A DNA stretch of 34,195 nucleotides from Bradyrhizobium sp. 138 (lineage in GTDB: Bacteria > Pseudomonadota > Alphaproteobacteria > Rhizobiales > Xanthobacteraceae), in assembly GCF_023074075.1 (NCBI RefSeq), contig NZ_JADPKT010000067.1, positions 1 through 34,195 of the forward strand. The letters are read 5' to 3'. Position 1 is the stretch's first letter, and every line of letters starts with the position of its first letter. The translations under genes were made by a program, and so were the position numbers. Positions 15,834-25,900 of this stretch are shown piece after piece. The notes beneath the pieces were generated by a model that was not told the DNA's origin, ran no database searches, and saw only the letters and a program-made list of their open reading frames with translations.

Positions 15834-17417
15834 ATGCATTGTTGCGGTATAGCGCCAGTATCCATGCGGGCATACTCGGCTGGCGCAGTTGCTTTCATCT
15901 CTCGACCAAGTGCGAAGCCAAGAGGGCGTATTCTCCTTTCCCTGATAGCTAGTCTCGCCTGCAGTTCGGCGGAGGCAGAACCTCGTGATATCTCTGGCCC
16001 TAGAAGTCACAGCCCCGATGAGCTCGCCGAGGCAAGAAGCCAAACAATCTCGACTCCGGCCGTAACCTTCCGAAGCGGCCGGCCCAAAGGAGCAGCGCGC
16101 CTTTCTGGGAACTCGCTGCCAAAAGCAGCTACGTCTACCACAACGCGCGACAGTGCGGAGGTCACCGCCAAGAGCAGAAGTCAAAAGCAGATTGACCCAT
16201 TCGCAAAATTCGAGAAGCTCCGCGAAAAAGGTGCGGCGTTCACTGGGCCTGGTCCTGCGGACACCATAGATCAGGATACAGCTTCTGTCAGATCCGAGCT
16301 TTCGGATCTCGGGATTGGATTCGCTGGCTGGACCCTAAACACGTTTGTCAACAATCAACTCGGTAATGCCGCCAGAAGCACCATCGCCAATCAACAATAT
16401 GTCGGCCAGAATCCGACATTTAGTACGGTCAACTCTATGATCGTCACCTATGACCTCGCTCGGTTTGGGATTCCCGACGGTCAGATCGTCGTGGGAGCAG
16501 AGCATCAATATTGGACATGGAAGAGCGCCGGGCCAGACCGACTGGGAATCAGTGCGGTTTCCTACTATCAAACGTTCTTCGAAAGGAAGATCGAACTCAA
16601 AGTGGGTTACCTCAGGAACCAACATGAGTTTGCGGGTGCCGGAGAAAAAGTTTTTGGACCCTCGTCGAAGATGCTGTTCCAAGCAGGCATGAGCAACAAT
16701 TGGGCGCCAACTCCGGCTCTTAATCTGAAGTACAATTTTGACGATCGCTTATATAGCAAGCTCTCAATCCAGCGCTCGCTCAGTCCAGCCGGTCAATATA
16801 CGCATGTAAGCGAAAACCCCACTGGCTTGAGCTGGAGCACGCGCGACGCGGGCATTCTTTTACTTGATGAAGTTTGCTATAAGAACAAGCCTACTCCCGG
16901 GGTACCTGAGACTTGGCTGCGGGCTGGCGCGGGCTTTAACAACAGCAGCTACACGGACCTACAGCATCCGACGCAACCGACAGCCAAGGCGAACAGCGTC
17001 TACTATGTGGCTGCGGATAGGCAATTCTGGCAGTCTGCCGTCCATGGCTCGGCATCTCGCGGAATCTATGGCGGGTTCTCTGCGATGTACGCTCCGCCTG
17101 ACCTAAATAGGGCTAGCCAGTACTACGAGCTTCGCCTGTATGCGAAGGGCCTGTTTGACAGCCGGCCCACTGATCAGATGAGTCTTGTTGTCAACAACAC
17201 CGTCTGGAGCCATTTCGCGGTGGACGCTGCACTGGCGAAAGAGCAGCTGGCGCACCGGGACAGCACAGCAATTTCGGGACTGTATACGGCGCATCTGGCG
17301 CCCGGGCTATATACAACCGTAGGACTGACGTACATCAATCACCCGACAAGCATTACCTACACGCCGCAAACAGGACACGCCCTGAATATATTGGTATCTA
17401 CGTCGGTATTCTTCTAG
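15834..17417 (+). CDS. OprB-like carbohydrate-selective outer-membrane porin
   Basis: A roughly 527-residue outer-membrane protein. After a long N-terminal extension comes a signal peptide-like core (RGRILLSLIASLACSSAEA, cleavage before EPRD), then a disordered Ser/Thr-rich linker to about residue 130. The rest is rich in alternating beta-strand patterns. The closing strands (VYYVAADRQFW, RGIYGGFSAMYAPPD, SQYYELRLYAKGLFDSRPTD, STSVFF with terminal Phe) resemble the OprB sugar-porin family. OprB porins allow diffusion of mono- and disaccharides. ATG at 15834 is chosen over GTG at 15822; ATG at 15864 would also work and shortens the unusual N-region. It shares its neighbourhood with a pectin lyase, which suits uptake of plant sugars (inference). 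Confidence 0.75.
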   Translation: MHCCGIAPVSMRAYSAGAVAFISRPSAKPRGRILLSLIASLACSSAEAEPRDISGPRSHSPDELAEARSQTISTPAVTFRSGRPKGAARLSGNSLPKAATSTTTRDSAEVTAKSRSQKQIDPFAKFEKLREKGAAFTGPGPADTIDQDTASVRSELSDLGIGFAGWTLNTFVNNQLGNAARSTIANQQYVGQNPTFSTVNSMIVTYDLARFGIPDGQIVVGAEHQYWTWKSAGPDRLGISAVSYYQTFFERKIELKVGYLRNQHEFAGAGEKVFGPSSKMLFQAGMSNNWAPTPALNLKYNFDDRLYSKLSIQRSLSPAGQYTHVSENPTGLSWSTRDAGILLLDEVCYKNKPTPGVPETWLRAGAGFNNSSYTDLQHPTQPTAKANSVYYVAADRQFWQSAVHGSASRGIYGGFSAMYAPPDLNRASQYYELRLYAKGLFDSRPTDQMSLVVNNTVWSHFAVDAALAKEQLAHRDSTAISGLYTAHLAPGLYTTVGLTYINHPTSITYTPQTGHALNILVSTSVFF

Positions 17418-18193
17418 GCTCTCAGGACTGCGCGGACCGTCATGTAGTCGATATCCCCACTCGCCCTTTTCAACGGTGTGGGCCACCCATCACGGCGATT
17501 TTGGTATTCGCTGTGCTCCTGACGCGAAGCCGGGTCCGTAAATTGAGCCGTGATATCCAACGTAGCATGCTATTGGGAATGGTAGGTTAGAGCCTGCTGC
17601 TTCGGTCTACGAGCGATAGGCCGACATCGTACTTGCGCAAGAGCTATACCCTCCGGCCGCGGAATGATCTCCGATGCTCATTTGTTCAATTGAGTGCTGA
17701 GCTTGCGGCAGCGACATTGCTTTTGGATGATTGCTGGTGCAGTTCGGCAGACTCGCGTCCGAGCTCGTACTCTGCCATGACAAGCCGAAATCGTGCCCTC
17801 GGAGCTTAGTTCACGACGAAGAGGTGCGGTAAGCGGAACCGCGACACAGGTGCCAAAGCTACCCAACTACGGCAATCGCTATATCTGTCCGACGGTCGTG
17901 GCGCTGGCCGAAAGGCGATGCGCCAGGTCGGCGGAGATGTGCCCCCCTTCGGCGGCAAATCGACCGGACGCGGCCGGATGACTTGCGCCACTCGAACGCT
18001 GACTCATTTTCGTCGGTCGAGACGAGCTTTGGCATCTTACTCCAGCAAGGAGGTCGTTCCCGAGTCTGCGGCGCGTTATCCCTCCTACCCAATTGCGCGT
18101 GGCGTTCTGCTGGGTTCACTTCTCTTCTCAAACATCTATTCGCGCGAACATGCGATAAGAGCAGTGCATGATCGGTGAATTTGCCGAGCCTTG
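17418..18193. other. Gap between porin and dioxygenase genes
   Basis: The porin and dioxygenase genes converge here. No gene is supported. Open frames on both strands lack domains, and I saw no strong terminator hairpin. Confidence 0.4.
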
Positions 18194-19123
18194 CTAGCCA
18201 ATCTTCGTGGACGGGTGCTTCGTCGTCTTGAGGCGCGTTACACTGCATCGACCGTCGACGCTGACGGGCGCGTCACCATCGATTGTGGCACGATGAACGA
18301 CGCGATGCTGGTCATCGTAATCGTTGACCGCATAATGCTGCGTTGCGCGGTTATCCCAGATCGCGACATCGCCTTCTTTCCAGCTCCAGCGTACGGTGTT
18401 TTCGGGTGCCGTGATATGAGACTGGAATAGATCAAACAGCTTCTGACCGTCGCGTTTTGGGATATCAATAAACCTTTGCACCAGATCGCCGAGCACCAGC
18501 GCGCGCTCGCTGGTCTCGGGATGTACACGGACCACCGGGTGCTCCGTCTCATAGATCGTTCTGGTAAAGACCTCATCAAAATGCTTCTGGTCGATTTCGC
18601 GAACACGGCAGGTCCCGGCGTAGTCGAAGGCGTTGCTGTGAACGGTCCAGAGTTCGTCGGCAAGCCGTTGGAGCGGCCGCGGCAGATCCAGATAGGCGGC
18701 CACAGCGTTCGACCAAATCGTATCGCCACCGGACGATGGGACCACAATGGCTCGCAGCACCGCAAGTCTAGGATACGCCGCGAGAAAGGTTCCATCGGCG
18801 TGCCATACATCAGCCCGGCTACCTCCGCGCGCGGAATCAAGCTCGATGATCGAGGTCGTTCCATTGATCGTACCGAGTGTCGGATGCGGCACCAGCCTTC
18901 CCAAACAAGCAGCAAAGCGCTCCTGCTCCGCGTCATCAAGATGCCCCTGATCACGGAAGAAGATCACCTTGTGTTCGAGCAGCAAGCTGTTGATCCCAGC
19001 GATGGCTTGGCTCGGTAAATCACCCGAGAGCGTGATATTTCTGATTTCAACACCGATGCGCGCTGCGCGCTTGACGACGTCGGTCAGTGGAATGACACTC
19101 TCGGTCGAAGCCGTTTGTTTCAT
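18194..19123 (-). CDS. TauD/TfdA-family 2-oxoglutarate-dependent dioxygenase
   Basis: A 309-residue cytoplasmic non-heme Fe(II) enzyme that couples 2-oxoglutarate decarboxylation to substrate hydroxylation. The iron triad is visible as His108-x-Asp110 (VWHADGTF) and His263 (ATQHYAVND). Arg274 and Arg278 (HRVVHRAT) sit 11 and 15 residues later, as Arg266 and Arg270 do after His255 in E. coli TauD. The substrate cannot be inferred: taurine, alkyl sulfates, aryloxyacetates and others are handled by the family, and no sulfonate transporter is adjacent. ATG at 19123 is chosen because it begins the conserved-looking protein; an upstream TTG at 19156 would add 11 residues. The gene is downstream of the pectin lyase on the same strand, 402 bases away. 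Confidence 0.9.
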   Translation of the reverse strand: MKQTASTESVIPLTDVVKRAARIGVEIRNITLSGDLPSQAIAGINSLLLEHKVIFFRDQGHLDDAEQERFAACLGRLVPHPTLGTINGTTSIIELDSARGGSRADVWHADGTFLAAYPRLAVLRAIVVPSSGGDTIWSNAVAAYLDLPRPLQRLADELWTVHSNAFDYAGTCRVREIDQKHFDEVFTRTIYETEHPVVRVHPETSERALVLGDLVQRFIDIPKRDGQKLFDLFQSHITAPENTVRWSWKEGDVAIWDNRATQHYAVNDYDDQHRVVHRATIDGDAPVSVDGRCSVTRLKTTKHPSTKIG

Positions 19124-19525
19124 TGCGAATTTTTCCGAGCTTTGCCGATTCTTCAAGCGGACAAGGGCGCGTGTGACTCGGTGTCGAAGGCGAGCCTCGC
19201 GCTACAGGTACTCTCGAGCAAGCACCATGCCAGTCGGAAAACGGAGCCGTGAACGTCCGTCAGGTACAGGATCGGATTTGAGTCGAACAGTTTGCCAGGA
19301 ACTCGATGCCACCTCCCACCCTCTTGCCAACGCCACCCGGGTCGGCGGCGAAAGGCATAGGGCACATAATCGATACAAATGTACCGCTCGGCACCCGAAG
19401 AGAAAGGCCATGTCCTCGTGCAACGTCGGGCAGCCAGCTGTGCGTGCTGTTCTCGTCCAGTATGCGCCCTCCGCTTTAACAGTTTGCGGATCGGCCAGTC
19501 TCGAGCCGCCTCTGCGAACGGGCCA
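19124..19525. other. Gap between pectin lyase and dioxygenase genes
   Basis: No gene supported. It probably holds the promoter for the dioxygenase, but no motif is convincing. Confidence 0.4.
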
Positions 19526-20791
19526 TCACCGGCTCACAAGGTGTCCGGGGCCTGCCCTGGCCGTGATCACTGCCGAAACATCATCGGCTGCAAATGGAAG
19601 AGGAATCGATGACCTTGGAAGAGCTCCAAACGCTTGAACTACGGCTTCATCCAGGCCAAAGCCATTGATCCGCGGCACTGGGATCGCGATGTTCTCGATG
19701 CACCGACGTCCGAGCACGGTGAGGCACATGTTCTGCACGGCCCGGCTGGGTTTGCCCAACAAGCCAAAGATATGTCCACTACCAGTCTTTATAGGTGTTT
19801 CAATGTTGTCAAAGTAGTTGCCCTCGATCAGTACTTGCACAGATGGTCCAGCATCCACTGCATGGAAGAATCCGCCGCTCTGTTGCGCATTCGTGTTGTG
19901 GAAGTAGTTGTTAAGGAGATGAATAATAGCCTGCGCACCGCCAATATGCGGCGCCCGCCCTGAGATCTCATGGAAATAGTTATTTGCGATGGTGATCGTC
20001 TGCGGGACACCAAGAAACAGGAGATTCCAATAGTGCTCCCCGTTACAATAGGAGGAATAGGTATCGCTCCCATCGAAGTCGTTCCAGGAAATCGTAATGT
20101 TCGTCGTAGGGCCAAAACCGCCGGCAATCATCTGCCGCCCGACATTATGAAATCGGTTGTGATCGATCCAAACCAGGTCGGCTCGTGCAATTGCAATAGC
20201 ATCGCCGGCAAATATCACGCCTTGATTGATATCACTGATGGTCAGGTTGCGAATAACGACGTTGCTGACCTCATTTAGGCGTAGCCCCTTCCCTTTGATT
20301 GTGGCGCTCGGGCCAACGCCGATCACCGTCTTGTTTGAGCCAACCTCCAGCGGGCGCTTGCCGGCCTTGTCGAAGCCGACCAATGTCTTCTCCTTGCCAT
20401 CGCAATGCGCATCGTTGCCATCCATAAGGAGAAGGGACTCACTTTTGTAAGGTGCCGGACAAGCACGGCCGTATTGGCAACCCTGCCCCTCCCCTTGCCC
20501 TTCCGTACCGGTAAAGTCTATGGTTCCGGCTACCTGGATCTCGCGCGGACTATTGTCATTGCAGTGCCCGTAGCTGTACGAACGACACAACTCATACTTC
20601 AGAGCTTTGGTTGATCTGACCTGAACTACCTCGCCTCCAAGGCCGCCCGTTGCTGCAGAGCCAAAGCCCTTGAGGGCTGCCGATCGCACGTTGTTCGATC
20701 CGAGCACGGAAGAGACCCCGACGACGACAGCAAGTCCACCGAGCACGCGCAACGACCGTTTGATGTGCTTCATCGTGTCCTTCATAGGCAT
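19526..20791 (-). CDS. Secreted PL1 pectin/pectate lyase
   Basis: A 421-residue polysaccharide lyase family 1 enzyme that cleaves pectin by beta-elimination outside the cell. A basic start and hydrophobic core (HIKRSLRVLGGLAVVVGVSSVLG) form a signal peptide. The parallel beta-helix follows with Asn/Ile ladders. Conserved PL1 features are VWIDHNRFHN, ITISWNDFDGS and SGRAPHIGGAQAIIHLLNNYFHN. The last resembles the R-x-P catalytic arginine region and is nearer to pectin lyases (SGR-x-P) than to classic pectate lyases. Several cysteines (LCRSYS, HCND, GCQYGRAC, CLTVLGRRC) suggest disulfides. An AGAGAG ribosome binding site serves ATG at 20791 or the in-frame ATG at 20785. A role in loosening root cell walls during infection is plausible (inference). 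Confidence 0.88.
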   Translation of the reverse strand: MPMKDTMKHIKRSLRVLGGLAVVVGVSSVLGSNNVRSAALKGFGSAATGGLGGEVVQVRSTKALKYELCRSYSYGHCNDNSPREIQVAGTIDFTGTEGQGEGQGCQYGRACPAPYKSESLLLMDGNDAHCDGKEKTLVGFDKAGKRPLEVGSNKTVIGVGPSATIKGKGLRLNEVSNVVIRNLTISDINQGVIFAGDAIAIARADLVWIDHNRFHNVGRQMIAGGFGPTTNITISWNDFDGSDTYSSYCNGEHYWNLLFLGVPQTITIANNYFHEISGRAPHIGGAQAIIHLLNNYFHNTNAQQSGGFFHAVDAGPSVQVLIEGNYFDNIETPIKTGSGHIFGLLGKPSRAVQNMCLTVLGRRCIENIAIPVPRINGFGLDEAVVQAFGALPRSSIPLPFAADDVSAVITARAGPGHLVSR

Positions 20792-21796
20792 GTGCTCTCT
20801 GTTACTCGGAAATCCGCACGAGGACTTGAACTCTCGAACTCAAATGCTGAACTGGACTAGGCCATCAGCATGCGGCGTTAACGCCATCAGATCGTCCTCA
20901 ATAAGGCAGGATCGGAAGATCGGAACCATGCTACGCAACAGCCGTAGTGCGCAGCCGCAGCCTTCGCGCCAGCTATGATGGATCTGGGCAACCATAGAGC
21001 CAATCACGGCCGATGAAGCAGCGGTCGATGCTTCAGGAGCCCCGTCAGCGGAATACTGTAGGGTGCAACACGTCTGGCCCGGGTGGATGGGCCGTCCTCC
21101 TGACGTTTTGCTGGACCGGCGAGAGGCGCTTGAGCTCTTCGGCATTTTCGACCAGCACCAGAACGCGTGATGCATGATACTTCGCACCCCGCGGGAAACA
21201 GATAGGCGGCGCGGCTGGATCCTCGTCTTCCTGGATTGCACGTCGGATGTCCGGCCCCTTCTTCTGCGATATAGATCGGCCAGATTGGGCCCCGTATGTC
21301 GCGTGCCAGACCCATCACACGGACGGACGCCTCCTATCGATTTCATGACCGGCAATCATCACGCCGCCGGAATGGCTACGATTTCCTTGTTTTTGATGTC
21401 TGTCCAGTGCCATGGGCGGATCTAGCACAGCCGGTCACCGCCAACCTGCGACTCGCGGCGCTTCGAGCTGATGCGGCAGGGCTCAGCCGCAATTCTGGTC
21501 GTCCCCACTCACACCCTAAGGTGAAGCTGCTCATGTGCTGCAGTCATCGGCACGAAGAGCCGAATTCGTCTGCAAGCGGACGCATAGAACAACGGCTGAC
21601 CAGCGTGCAAACGCACCGTCCGATCTGCACCTGCACCTTTGACGCATCATAGGTTTACTGCCCCCAGGGCCTAGCGCGCGCGGAGGAATGAAACCACCCA
21701 CCAAAACTGATCGTTTTTATGATCCAGCATGAGGTGTACCCCAGTCCGAATCATGAGTCGCCCGGCTTTTCGTCGGGCTGCCGGGGAGCTTCGTCG
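20792..21796. other. Gene-poor stretch between pectin lyase and PaiB-like genes
   Basis: The two genes diverge from here, so both promoters should be present. I could not support a nod box, tts box, NifA site or FixK box. A GG-N10-GC spacing near 20870-20890 on the minus strand is too poor a match to call a sigma54 promoter. Open frames at 20840-21355 show no domain. Confidence 0.4.
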
Positions 21797-22423
21797 ATGT
21801 ACACGCCGCCCTCCTTCCAAGTTGTCGGTATCACCGACGTTCGTCGGACGATGCGCCAGGCACGCTCGGCGACACTGATCACCGCTACTCACGAAGGGCT
21901 TGTTGGAACGATGCTGCCCGTAGTACTCGACGAGCGCGAAGGCTCCATGGGCACGATTTACGCCCACGTGGCGCGTGCGAATCCGCAGTGGAAGCTGACA
22001 CCGACTGGCGAGGCGATGGCCATTTACACTGGAGCGGAGGCCTATGTCAGCCCCTCCTGGTACGTGACCAAGCACGAGAGAGGCGAGGCCGTACCGACGT
22101 GGAACTATGTCGCTGTGCATGCCTACGGGCCGGTCGAATTCTTCGATGATGCCGATCGGCTGCGAAAGGTGGTCACGCGGCTGACCGATGTGCATGAGCG
22201 CTCGGGCAAAGACCGCTGGGCGGTGTCTGACGCCCCTGCCGATTTCATCAAAACGGAGCTTAAGGGGATTGTCGGTCTGCGATTGCAAATTACACGGCTC
22301 GATGGCACGCGGAAGATGAGCCAGAACCACAACGCGGCGGATCGCGCCGGCGTCATCGAAGGGTTGTCGAAGAGCGACCGTGACGACGACCGTCGTGTCG
22401 CTCACCTCATTGCGAAAGGATGA
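21797..22423 (+). CDS. PaiB-like FMN-binding protein (putative transcriptional regulator)
   Basis: A 208-residue protein of the PaiB family with a flavin-reductase-like split barrel. Family marks are the start MYTPPSF, the central AYVSPSWY, VPTWNYVAVHAYG and the late KMSQNHNAADR. PaiB in Bacillus was described as a negative regulator of sporulation and protease genes; in proteobacteria the family is annotated as FMN-binding negative regulators and the molecular role is unsettled. Translation starts at ATG 21797, preceded by GGGGAG at eight bases. An upstream in-frame reading exists but lacks a ribosome binding site. It stands alone, convergent with the large kinase gene. Confidence 0.9.
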   Translation: MYTPPSFQVVGITDVRRTMRQARSATLITATHEGLVGTMLPVVLDEREGSMGTIYAHVARANPQWKLTPTGEAMAIYTGAEAYVSPSWYVTKHERGEAVPTWNYVAVHAYGPVEFFDDADRLRKVVTRLTDVHERSGKDRWAVSDAPADFIKTELKGIVGLRLQITRLDGTRKMSQNHNAADRAGVIEGLSKSDRDDDRRVAHLIAKG

Positions 22424-22950
22424 CGAACTCGAACGACGTATTGTGAACGACGCGGTATCACCTGGATTTTCTCCATATCCTCGACTGCTCTCCTTCTGCG
22501 CAGCGATGCGCCGGCGGCGGTCGGTTCCTGCTCGCCTCAGGCGCTTTTACAGAGCACATAAAACCATACACGACGCCATCGCTTGCGCGTCAGCTGTTGC
22601 GAGCGGCAGCAGCGGCGCGAAGCCCCAAGCCAACTCCGGAGAAGAAGAGCGGTACACCGGTTTTAATCCGGGGCCTGCTTCGGGGCGCATGACAGGAATG
22701 CTCTGCATTGAGATCGGATTGACGCCCTGCAAGTCTCAAGAGACTTGCAGGAAGCCCTCAAAGCGTCTTGAATCTGATGTTACGGTCAGACTGTAGATCT
22801 TCTGACAATTCGCGACAATTTGCGCTCGTTCCAACACTCCCCGATGGGCAGTAAGAAACGCGAATGTCTCAAATCCTCGAGGTCTCGCCGCTCGCTTCTG
22901 TCACGATGATCGGGGCTCCCGGAGCGCCCTGCTCGATATCGAACTCGAGC
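22424..22950. other. Convergent intergenic region
   Basis: Lies between the 3' ends of the PaiB-like gene and the large kinase gene. It contains a perfect 12-base-arm palindrome (22726-22751) and no supported gene. Confidence 0.5.
22726..22751. repeat. Perfect 26-base palindrome (12-base arms)
   Basis: CCTGCAAGTCTC, two bases AA, then GAGACTTGCAGG. It lies between two convergent genes, so a bidirectional terminator is possible, but no T-run follows in either direction. A protein-binding site is the alternative. Confidence 0.7.
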
Positions 22951-25900
22951 CTAAGACGTTGAAGAGACCTGTTCCGACCGATCCACGCCCTCCGGCGCAA
23001 CCGGCATGCTGAACTGAAAGACGGCCCCGCGAGGATCATTGGCGCCCGCCCACATCCGGCCTCCGTGCGCCTCAATAATAGAATGGCAAATAGCGAGCCC
23101 CATGCCCATCCCTTCGGACTTGGTGGTGTAAAACGCCTCGAACAGGCGGTCAGCGCTGTTCGGATCGAGTCCTGGACCCGTATCCCGAAAAGTGACCACT
23201 ACGTTATTCGAGTCATCTGTCCGCGCACTGATCAGTAACTCGCGGTCACCTTCGTTGATCTCGCTCATGGCCTCGATGGCGTTCGTGATCAAATTGAGAA
23301 TCACCTGCCGGAGCTGGACGCGATCTGCGCGAACGAGCGGCAACGCCTCAGCCCGTCCCGTTTGCACCCATACATCATTTTTCGCAAGTTCCGCGCGAAC
23401 TAGCGCCAGCACCTCTAAGATCAATTCGTCAATTGCGAGAAGCTCCGTTTGCATAGGAGCCTTATTCATAAGAGCGCGGATCCGACGGATCACGTTCCCT
23501 GCACGCATACTGTCACGGACAATCAAACCGAAGGTCTGCCGAACTTCTTCCAGATTTGGCGGCTGAGCACCGAGCCAATTTAGCCCCGCCCCCGCATTAC
23601 TGCTGATCGCGGCAATCGGCTGGTTGACCTCATGGGCGATTGAGGCGGCCAGCTGTCCCATTGTCGTGATCCGATTGGCGTGTGCCAGCCCCATCAGAGT
23701 CTCGCGATACCGTCGTTCGCTTTCACGGGCTTCCGCTTCCGCTCTCTTTCGCTCTGTCAGGTCGAGGACGAAGCCAACACCTTGGTCGTCGCGCGCATCG
23801 AAGACGGCGAGGCCAATTAGCACCGGCACGCGGCTGCCATCCTTGCGGACATACTCTTTCTCGAACTGCTGAACAGCTCCGGTCCGTTTTGCTTCTGTTC
23901 CAGCATCCAGTGTGCGCTCGTGCCATTCTGGCGGTGTCAGGTCGAGACCGTTCACTCGCCCCGCGACGAGATCCTCTCGGTCGTATCCAACCATCTTGAG
24001 GAAGGTTTGATTTGCCTCGATGATCTCGCCTCCTTCGCGAATGATAAATATTCCGATGATGTTAGCGTCGAGTAGGCGCCGGATTTTCGACTCCCGTTCC
24101 TGAACTTCGCTGTACAACCGGCTGTTTTCCAGCGCTGTTGCAGCTTGCGAGGCAAGCATTTTCAGCACCGAGTTGCGGGCAGCCGAGAATATGCGCGCGG
24201 CGAGATTATTCTCCAGATAAAGTACGCCGATCAGCTTGCCCTGCGTGATCAGTGGCAGGCAAAGAATGGAACGCGCTTTGCGCTCGCGGATATACGGATC
24301 TTCCGCAAATGAAGGCTCGGCGGCAGCATCTTCGAGAATGACGTTTTCGCGGACACGTAGGACGAAATGCAGCACGGACTCGGGAAGTGCCATCGGAGTT
24401 ACGGGCTGTTCATTCACCTTTACAAGCAGCGCATCCTCTTCCGTTGCGGCTTCCGCCTCGATCCGCGGCTCGCCTCCATGCAGCAGAATTAACAAACCTC
24501 GTTCGGCGCCGGCCTGCTCAATGGCAGTCCGCATAAGCGTGTCGATTAGTTTTTGAAGAACCATCTCGCCGGAAATCGCCTGCGAGACTTTTGTCACCGT
24601 CGCGAGATCAAGATGCTCAACCGGAGCTCCGATCCTCATTCCATTCGCGGCAGGAGTGGTCTCCTCATGGTTGAGATGGGGATTCAGCTCGTCGAGCTGA
24701 CGCACTTTGCCATCTGCTCCCCAACGAAGGTAGCCGCGCCGCGCGTCCTGCAGGTAAACCCGGGAGATTCTGTCAAAACCGCGCGCAGCATAAAAGCGCG
24801 CTGCAAGTTCGCAAGCGATTCCCTCGTGGTGGGCGAAACCGTTACGTGCTGCGGTCTGGATTGAGTGTTCATACAGTCGCATTGCGTCTGTATCGCGGTA
24901 TTCCCGCCTTGCAATTTCAGCGCCGACCAAGGCAGCCCGATTCTCAAAGTTTTCGGGGCAATTCGTGGCCCATATCTGCAGCTGTCTGTAATGGGCATCA
25001 ATGATATCCCGATGTTGCTGTTGTTCACTTTCGCCTGGCTTGTCGCAATAACATGAGTGAGACAGCGCCCCATAGAAGTGAAACTCCGCGATCAACGGCT
25101 CTGTCGGCATGGTCCATAATTTGGGCTTCGCCTTGGAGCGAGCATCAACAGCCGCAGCATAATCGCCGGCTATAAATCGCGCCTGAAGTTTGCGGATCCA
25201 GTAGACGGTCTCGCTAGGTGACAGCTCCGGACTGCGTGCCAACGATCGCTCGACGTCTAGCTCGTCAAATTGTTGGTCATCGAAGCAACCGAATGAGCGC
25301 GTGAGGCCGCGCATGCTTCTAATGAGTGCGAGCTGAGCGGCTACGGTATCAGCAGCAAACTGAACCTTTCTATTCCGTATCGTAGCAAAGCTTTTCTCTA
25401 TCTCGTTTTGCACCTCTTTCAGGGGATCTCCGGCCATGATCATATTTGAGGTTAGATGAAGCAAGCTGTACGCCTCATAGATGACATCGCCGCTGCTGAC
25501 AGCAGCTGCGAGCGCTCGCCGAATCAAAACTCGGCCACCTCTTAGGGGCTTCGTCCACGGGATCACGTTGCACCCGAAGGCCAAATAGACGGGAGCCCGA
25601 AAGCGGGAGAACTCACCGCGATCAACCAGGTCGCAAGCAAGACGACCAAACTTGTCAGCTGCTTGGTAGTCACCGAAGCGCCCGGCCAAAATTCGGCCTA
25701 GCCATGCGTAATGGGCGCAAGAAGCATCAGTGTTGCCGTATTCGAGGCTGATGGTGACAGCTCTGCAGATGACCAAAGCGGATAAATTGGCGTCCGTGAA
25801 ACCTGCGGGCGGAAGAATCCGGGTCAAGACGGCAAGCGTGGCAAGCGTGGTCTGATCTGTCATTGCAGGCAAGCTAGCAAGATCCTCGATTGCGTGGGGC

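Noticed and set aside
20860..20895. A sigma54 -24/-12 promoter for the pectin lyase gene
   Set aside because: Only the GG-N10-GC spacing fits; several consensus bases are wrong and no NifA-type upstream site was found.
18031..21150. Shared peptide CWSKMPK in two minus-strand frames
   Set aside because: The underlying DNA match is short and the surrounding frames differ; it is probably chance.
21700..21740. A nod box before the PaiB-like gene
   Set aside because: ATCGTTTTTATGATCC recalls part of a nod box, but the repeated ATC-N9-GAT pattern is absent.
22580..22605. A tts box (type III secretion promoter) at GCGTCAGCTGTTGCG
   Set aside because: Only the first bases agree with the consensus, and it lies in a convergent intergenic region.
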